64,000 nt of DNA. Source: Latrodectus hesperus (taxonomy: Eukaryota > Arthropoda > Arachnida > Araneae > Theridiidae). This document shows, one piece after another, positions 59,266-64,000 of this stretch (position 1 is the stretch's first letter; each line of letters starts with the position of its first letter). The notes under the pieces were generated by a model. That model did no database searches. It saw only the letters and a program-made list of their open reading frames with translations, and had not been told where the DNA came from. Where the stretch lies: positions 61,666,779 to 61,730,778 of the forward strand of contig CM075862.1 of the NCBI GenBank assembly GCA_037975125.1. Direction: 5' to 3'. Both the position numbers and the translations under genes were made by a program.

Positions 59266-59577
59266 TGTGAGAAACTCCCATTTCTGTTCATAGACGGCAG
59301 AAACTGTTCGCCAATCCGAACTTTTCCCAGACTGTTGTTTAAGAAGACATTCCAGTCGGTCTCTGGCTAGCGCAGACGTTGCACGCTGATCTAATCTTGC
59401 TAATTTTATCTGAATAATTATTTGACATCAATTAAATTATTTGTTAAAGTTATGTTGCCTAATTAGTCAGTGATATAATTGTATAGTAATAAATATAATA
59501 AATATAGGCAATCAAAGGAATCTATAATAAATATAGGCAATCAAAGGAATCTATAATAAATATAGGCAATCTCAACA
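59266..59577 (+). repeat. Possible gypsy LTR
   Basis: It starts TGTGAGAAACTCCC and ends ATCTCAACA (TG...CA borders, with weakly inverted TGTGAGA and TCTCAACA). A G run that could serve as polypurine tract (about 59247-59256) lies just upstream. Near the right end a 29-bp unit is repeated about three times (59491-59570). No second LTR is visible to confirm it. Confidence 0.4.
59491..59570. repeat. 29-bp tandem repeat, nearly three units
   Basis: The unit TCTATAATAAATATAGGCAA plus TCAAAGGAA is repeated without change in the complete units; the first and last copies are partial. Confidence 0.9.
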
Positions 59578-59619
59578 CACTCAGCATCCATATATCATTG
59601 CACTTGGATAACTTGTGAT

Positions 59620-59735
59620 CTCGACCTGTTTAACGTGATGCAATCATTTATAGTGAATTCGATGGATCCAGTTGGGATTCAAACTCCCTACTTTCAATAA
59701 TGAGAACCAACACAGCCACAGCATCCTCCGCATGA
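59620..59735 (-). repeat. Possible tRNA-derived SINE head
   Basis: On the minus strand GTGGCTGTGTTGG (A-box-like, about 59706-59718) is followed by GTTTGAATCCC (B box, 59674-59684). The spacing is tRNA-like. No body or tail could be defined. Confidence 0.3.
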
Positions 59736-59821
59736 AAAAGAATGACAAATATAGTATTTGCATTTAGTATTTATAACTTTACAAGTGGTTCGGAAATTTT
59801 GATTTTAAATTTAATTTGAGC

Positions 59822-59981
59822 ATAAGATAATTGAAAGAAAATTTTAAATTATATGTCATTAAAATTGAAAATTAATAAAATTCGTAGTCGTAATAAAAGA
59901 TATATAAGATAATTGAAAGAAAATTTTAAATTATATGTCTTTAAAATTGAAAATTAATAAAATTTGTTGTCGTAATAAAAG
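59822..59981. repeat. 82-bp tandem duplication
   Basis: Two near-identical units start ATAAGATAATTGAAAGAAAA at 59822 and 59904. They differ at only a few positions, so the duplication is young. Confidence 0.9.
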
Positions 59982-60173
59982 TTTGTATGTAGATGAGACA
60001 CATGAAGCTGACCAAATCGAAACATCTCTTCTTATAAAACACTCAAAGAAACACTATAAAAATATAAAGAATAAATCAAATATTCTCTATTTGATTACAA
60101 GTTTGTTGACTTTCCTCGTAAAAAAATAGATAACAAAGAAAGGAAAAAACTTTCAGTAGAATTATGAGGGATA

Positions 60174-60545
60174 TTAACATTTTGTGATGACAAACCTTAA
60201 GCAGCACATGATTAAAAACAACTCTCTAAAAGATTTTCCTTTTTCATCTGCATTCCTGCAGTAATTAGCTTTATGAATGTCCAATAGACATTTATATACA
60301 TCGATTAAATGCCTACTGTTCATATTGTCCAGGAAGTATTCTTCAATAAACTTAAATCTGAAATTTAGTGAACAACCGTATTTCATCCAAAATGTCTGGG
60401 AAACTTTCAGATTTATCACGGAAGTTTATTAGATGTATCTGATCGTATAGTAAAAATATTTTTATTAGAGAATCAGTAAAATAATTGCAGGAAAATAATG
60501 AAAAGAAAGAATGAAGCTTGTACTCAGCTGTCATATTGCCATCTG
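60174..60545 (-). pseudogene. Unknown minus-strand coding-like stretch with frameshift
   Basis: After a possible acceptor (AATTTATGCAATTACAG) the frame reads MTAEYKLHSFFSLFSCNYFT, DSLIKIFLLYDQIHLINFRD and KSESFPDILDEI, and stops. Another frame continues from about 60380 with CSLNFRFKFIEEYFLDNMNS, RHLIDVYKCLLDIHKANYC and DEKGKSF. The composition is protein-like and the two parts would join with one frameshift. I do not recognise a family. It could be a decayed host gene exon or a piece of a transposase. Confidence 0.3.
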
Positions 60546-60990
60546 TAATTGCATAAATTTTACAAGGTTAATATATAACTGCAACTGTTATATATACATC
60601 AGTACGATTCGCTGAAATTTGCTGCACACAATTTTCTTTGATTGACAAAAGTACTGTTGCTGCGGCCTGAATCAACTATTTTATATACGAGTATGTGTAT
60701 ATCTTTTAACTGGGGAATGTGGCTTGCATTCTTTTTTATCAGTTTTAAGCATCAATATTATCTGTCATATACTGTCACATTTACTGTGTTTTCTCTGTGA
60801 TCTGCGTACTGCTAAGATTGCGCTAGTCATTAATACATATCTGCATGGAAATTTTGTTTTGATTATTTAACATAAAAATAAAGTCACTCTCCTGTAAATT
60901 ACTTGTGATTAATTTACCATCTTATACGTTAATTTGTTGTTATATGGGGGTAATGCATGAGTTAAATGTAATGTTTATGTAATCGATTTA

Positions 60991-61139
60991 ATATTTCCAG
61001 GATTTGAATGAATAGTTTATAAGTCATTATTCAAGATTATTTTTTCTGGTTGAAATTTATTAAAGGAAGTGTAATAAAAATAATTTATTGTGCCTGCTTA
61101 TTTTTTATATTATTTTTTCTGTTTCTTATATTAAAAATT
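60991..61139 (+). other. Probable 5' UTR with splice acceptor of the PABIR-like gene
   Basis: A good acceptor (TTTAATATTTCCAG, ending 61000) lies 140 bases before the start codon, with no ATG in between that gives a conserved protein. The upstream ATG at 61050 is in frame but adds only a hydrophobic, AT-driven segment that the family lacks. An upstream non-coding exon is therefore likely, though I cannot place it. Confidence 0.45.
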
Positions 61140-62021
61140 ATGGATATCGATCCACCTAATCTTGGTTCTAATTTGAAGAGATCTAATAGTGCTCCCATGA
61201 TAAACGAATTGGGGAATACTTCTTCAAATTCTCAAGAACTGAGATCTCGGGGAAGCAGCACACCCATTGCTCAACGCGCTCCTCGAATGACACAGACTCG
61301 AAGATTCAGTGGGAGTTTTAGTCCCAGCCGATCTTCTCATTCCCCAACTGCACCATTATCACCTCTTGTTTTAAGTAGAGTTTCTCAGATCAAGCAAGAA
61401 GAATCTATGGATGTTGTTTTTCGAGAAGCAGCACATGAGAAAGAAACTAAATCAAAACTCCAAATTTCTCATTCTCTTGAAGATTTAACATTAGATGAGG
61501 CATCTTTTGCAGATTCTAATAAGCGTTCTCAGTCAATTACAGATCCTTTGAAGATACATACCTCTCATATTGTAATGTGTAGTTCACCTTCTCCCACAAA
61601 TACTGGTCGCCAGTGCTTTTCCCCATCTACTTGTCTCCCTGTACAGCATAGTGCCTTTTCCTCAACACCTAGCCCAAGTCCAACCAGGAAAAATTTCACT
61701 AGATGCAGTCAGAGTCCGATATCATTAAGGCCTAGTCAGTTGTCTCTTAAACGTAAGTTTGACATGGATAGTGATGATAGTGATTATATGCCAAGTAGTG
61801 CGAAACATTTGAACACAGGCATGTCTTCCCCAGAGACTGAATCGCGCCCAAACCCACCTCACATACAGAACTTGTCTTTTAATTCAATGGATACATGCAA
61901 TAGCTCTGATCAGGGTGATTCTCTTCGGAGTTCTGATTCGATATCAAGTTGTTTAAATTCACCTTATGGGACTTTTAAGCCAGTTGATCCTGCTCCATCA
62001 CATCAGAAACCTTATAACTGA
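61140..62021 (+). CDS. PABIR/FAM122-like PP2A regulatory protein
   Basis: This intact frame of 293 codons has all the landmarks of the PABIR (FAM122) family in order. LKRSNSAP is at residues 12-19, a site that is phosphorylated in relatives. A conserved helix region is at 79-115 (SRVSQIKQEESMDVVFREAA, HEKETKSKLQISHSLEDL). Ser-Pro blocks follow at 149-163 (SPTNTGRQCFSPS) and 176-194 (TPSPSPTRKNFTRCSQSPI), and a basic LKRK at 203-206 is a likely nuclear signal. In mammals FAM122A binds the B55 subunit and inhibits PP2A-B55, which affects mitotic entry. The same helix is present here, so a similar role is inferred. The start is set at MDIDPPNLGS because conservation begins there. The whole coding region is one exon. 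Confidence 0.85.
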   Translation: MDIDPPNLGSNLKRSNSAPMINELGNTSSNSQELRSRGSSTPIAQRAPRMTQTRRFSGSFSPSRSSHSPTAPLSPLVLSRVSQIKQEESMDVVFREAAHEKETKSKLQISHSLEDLTLDEASFADSNKRSQSITDPLKIHTSHIVMCSSPSPTNTGRQCFSPSTCLPVQHSAFSSTPSPSPTRKNFTRCSQSPISLRPSQLSLKRKFDMDSDDSDYMPSSAKHLNTGMSSPETESRPNPPHIQNLSFNSMDTCNSSDQGDSLRSSDSISSCLNSPYGTFKPVDPAPSHQKPYN

Positions 62022-62550
62022 GAGAACTTGACTTTCTAATACAAGTTAAAAAATTTTAAAATTCAAAATGCTGTGCCAAAATCATTGGCAGCTTGAAAAT
62101 ATGTTTCTGCTATCTTGCATAATAGAAAATTTATTCCTTTAAAAATTGTTGAAACTTGTACTGAAATAATTTTAGATCTTATTCTAGTAGGAAAATCTGA
62201 CTGAAGAATATCTGGGGAAATTTTAAATTTGAAGTCATGTACATATCCTAACATATTTGTAATGCATTTGTACAATATTCATAAATTCATCCTTGTTAAT
62301 TCATTGTCAGTCTTAAAATCAAACAGATTTCTGTTATGTTCTGAATAAAATATAAACTAGATGTGCTTAAAGTTTATGAATTCATTAATTACAAACATAT
62401 ATGGTCTTGTATTGGTATTTATAATGAAGAACGAAACAAATCTTTTAAGATTGGGCTTTCACATACCTGTAGTCTTTTTAATTGTTTAATTCACTGTTAT
62501 TTGATTAGTCTAATAACTGTCCAATGTTGAACAATAAATATTCATTAAAT
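62022..62550 (+). terminator. 3' UTR and polyadenylation signals of the PABIR-like gene
   Basis: AATAAA occurs at 62344-62349 and again at 62533-62538, on the coding strand and within about 500 bases of the stop. Either could direct cleavage. No TE is inserted here. Confidence 0.5.
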
Positions 62551-64000
62551 ATAGATGTTTTTATTTAATGTTATAAATAATTGCATTTTTACTTTTCATA
62601 TACAATTTAACTCATAAACAAAATTAATTAGTAATAAGTAAAGTAAGTAAGTAAAATTAATTAGTAAATTTCAATTTTTAAAAAAGTGTTACAAAAAATG
62701 ATTTGTAGGAAATCATGAATCAATGAGTTAAAAATATTGACATTTATTAATTTATAAATCCATATTACTGATTTTCAATAGAAGCATTGAACTTTATGGT
62801 ACTTGACAACATTTTTTCCTAATTATTTTATTCCAGAAGAACTGTGGAGCCTTTGGACCTTTGTGTATCTTTTACTAAAATCAGTATTTTTTAAATTGTT
62901 TTACCTACTAAAAAAGTTGGGATAATTTTGCTCTTTTAAACTTACTAGCAGCTCTATTTAATATATCTTAAGTTCAAATTGTGTACATTTGTTACTTACA
63001 TTTTTTTGATATATTTATTTCTGCTGATTCAATCCACAAAGTCATTCTCAATTCATTACTCTTTTTAGATATAAAATACATATGAAATTTAATTTGATTT
63101 GGAATTTTTTATTAAAAGAAAGAAAATAAGAGCTACTTTTATACTTTAATAGAAAGTCTTGTTTTCATTTTTTTACTTTTCTGGTCCTTCATCTTATTAT
63201 AAATTACTTTATGTAATCATTAGGTATATCTTTTTTTATTATTTCATTAGTTATGCACTGTATTGTAAAAAGTATTGTAAAAATTAAGCCATTTCAATAA
63301 TACGCTAAGCCATAAAACACATTACTTAAATAACCAAGGCTCTGTTAAAAAATTAAACTTTATTTTTTCTGTATCTGTAAGAGTAATTTTGTGTATTATT
63401 TTTCATTATTTTTTAAAAACTATAGTCTATCCTACATTATATTCAACAGTTTTTTAATTTTGAAAGAGTTCATAAAAATATGTGATCAAGATATAAGTTT
63501 TTGCTCAGGAAAAATTTGCATTTTGTAAGAATTTTTCACTTAGAACTTTTTAAACTCTTATTCTCAAATACTATATTTTGAATTTCCTCAATCTGTATTT
63601 TTTAACAGAAATGAGTGAAATACTTAATGAAGAGACAATATATAATATACATGGAGCTTTTTTTTAATAGTCACACTCATTTGTTTCTGTTCTAAACTAT
63701 TCTTTATTGTATTTGCTAAGATAAACATTATTAGATTAATAATATAACTCTATTTGATAACACAGAATATTTTCAATGTTCATTTGTATTATTAGGTGAA
63801 ATTATAATCAATATTGGTTTGTAAATAACCTTGGTTAATATATTTATAGTTTCAATAGTTGATTAAAATTCTTAGAAATGGCCAAAAAATTCCTTTAGAA
63901 ATTTTACCTTTTAATAAAACCTAATTTGGTTCCTATATTTTCTCCTTGATGAATGGATTTAATAATTTTATTTTAAAATATAATATTGTATAGTTAGTAC
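62551..64000. other. Gene-free AT-rich stretch to the window end
   Basis: I see no gene, transposon or tandem repeat of note beyond a short AGTAAGTAAGTAA run near 62638. Confidence 0.5.

Larger units (their letters stand above)
55515..59577 (+). mobile_element. Decayed Ty3/gypsy element, second family, with insertions
   Basis: RT (55520-55860), RNase H (about 56060-56600) and a possible end of pol plus LTR (59110-59577) lie in one orientation. The integrase region is missing and is replaced by about 2.4 kb containing an RTE-like LINE fragment and direct repeats. The RT differs from that of the element at 1-8150. Assigning the right-hand LTR to the same element is an inference from order and strand. 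Confidence 0.55.

Noticed and set aside
61050..61139. Upstream in-frame ATG that would add 30 residues with a membrane-like segment to the PABIR-like protein.
   Set aside because: The family starts at the SNSAP region with a short acidic leader, and the added residues are encoded by AT-rich 5' UTR. The ATG at 61140 is the better start.
1..64000. CRISPR arrays, bacterial operons, phage or toxin systems.
   Set aside because: There are no regularly spaced repeats with unique spacers, no ribosome-binding-site-led gene clusters, and all recognisable genes are eukaryotic or from eukaryotic transposons.

Overview
The window is strongly AT-rich eukaryotic DNA. It has no operons, Shine-Dalgarno sites or dense gene packing. 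Its transposon mix is arthropod-like: Ty3/gypsy, Jockey-like, I-like and RTE-like LINEs, mariner, Tc1, tRNA-derived SINEs and a MITE family. A chelicerate, probably a spider, is my best guess, but that rests on overall resemblance and not on a diagnostic gene. I see no CRISPR array, bacterial feature or convincing tRNA or rRNA gene.

Region by region. 1-8150 is a minus-strand Ty3/gypsy element (integrase, RNase H, RT, protease, zinc knuckles, gag, read left to right). A 3.8 kb minus-strand LINE with exact 14-bp target-site duplications splits its gag. 8150-18950 is mostly gene-free, with two back-to-back hairpins, two tandem repeats and two SINEs. 18967-20229 is a complete but frameshifted mariner. 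20300-34570 is AT-rich with two 3' LINE fragments, three copies of a roughly 260-bp terminal-inverted-repeat element and one possible small exon. 34577-36418 is a fourth copy of that element, opened by TA repeats and a dead Tc1 transposon. 37724-42481 is a structurally full-length Jockey-like LINE with 12-bp target-site duplications, two ORFs and several inactivating lesions. 42926-43178 is the fifth MITE copy, with a perfect 8-bp duplication.

45373-49430 holds pieces of a minus-strand host gene of the DUF4806 type: a probable 5' exon and promoter, an N-terminal exon with an in-frame stop, a DUF4806 exon and a terminal exon whose splice phases match. A small internally deleted LINE sits in its last intron. 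51600-59600 is a graveyard of decayed LINE and gypsy pieces. 61140-62021 is the clearest host gene, an intact 293-codon PABIR/FAM122-like PP2A regulator on the plus strand.

Most genes here belong to selfish elements and do not form a common pathway. The host content is one intact gene, one doubtful gene and a few candidate exons. I found no convincing new multi-gene system. The best leads are the MITE family, a set of small near-perfect hairpins, the internally deleted LINE and the damaged DUF4806 gene.
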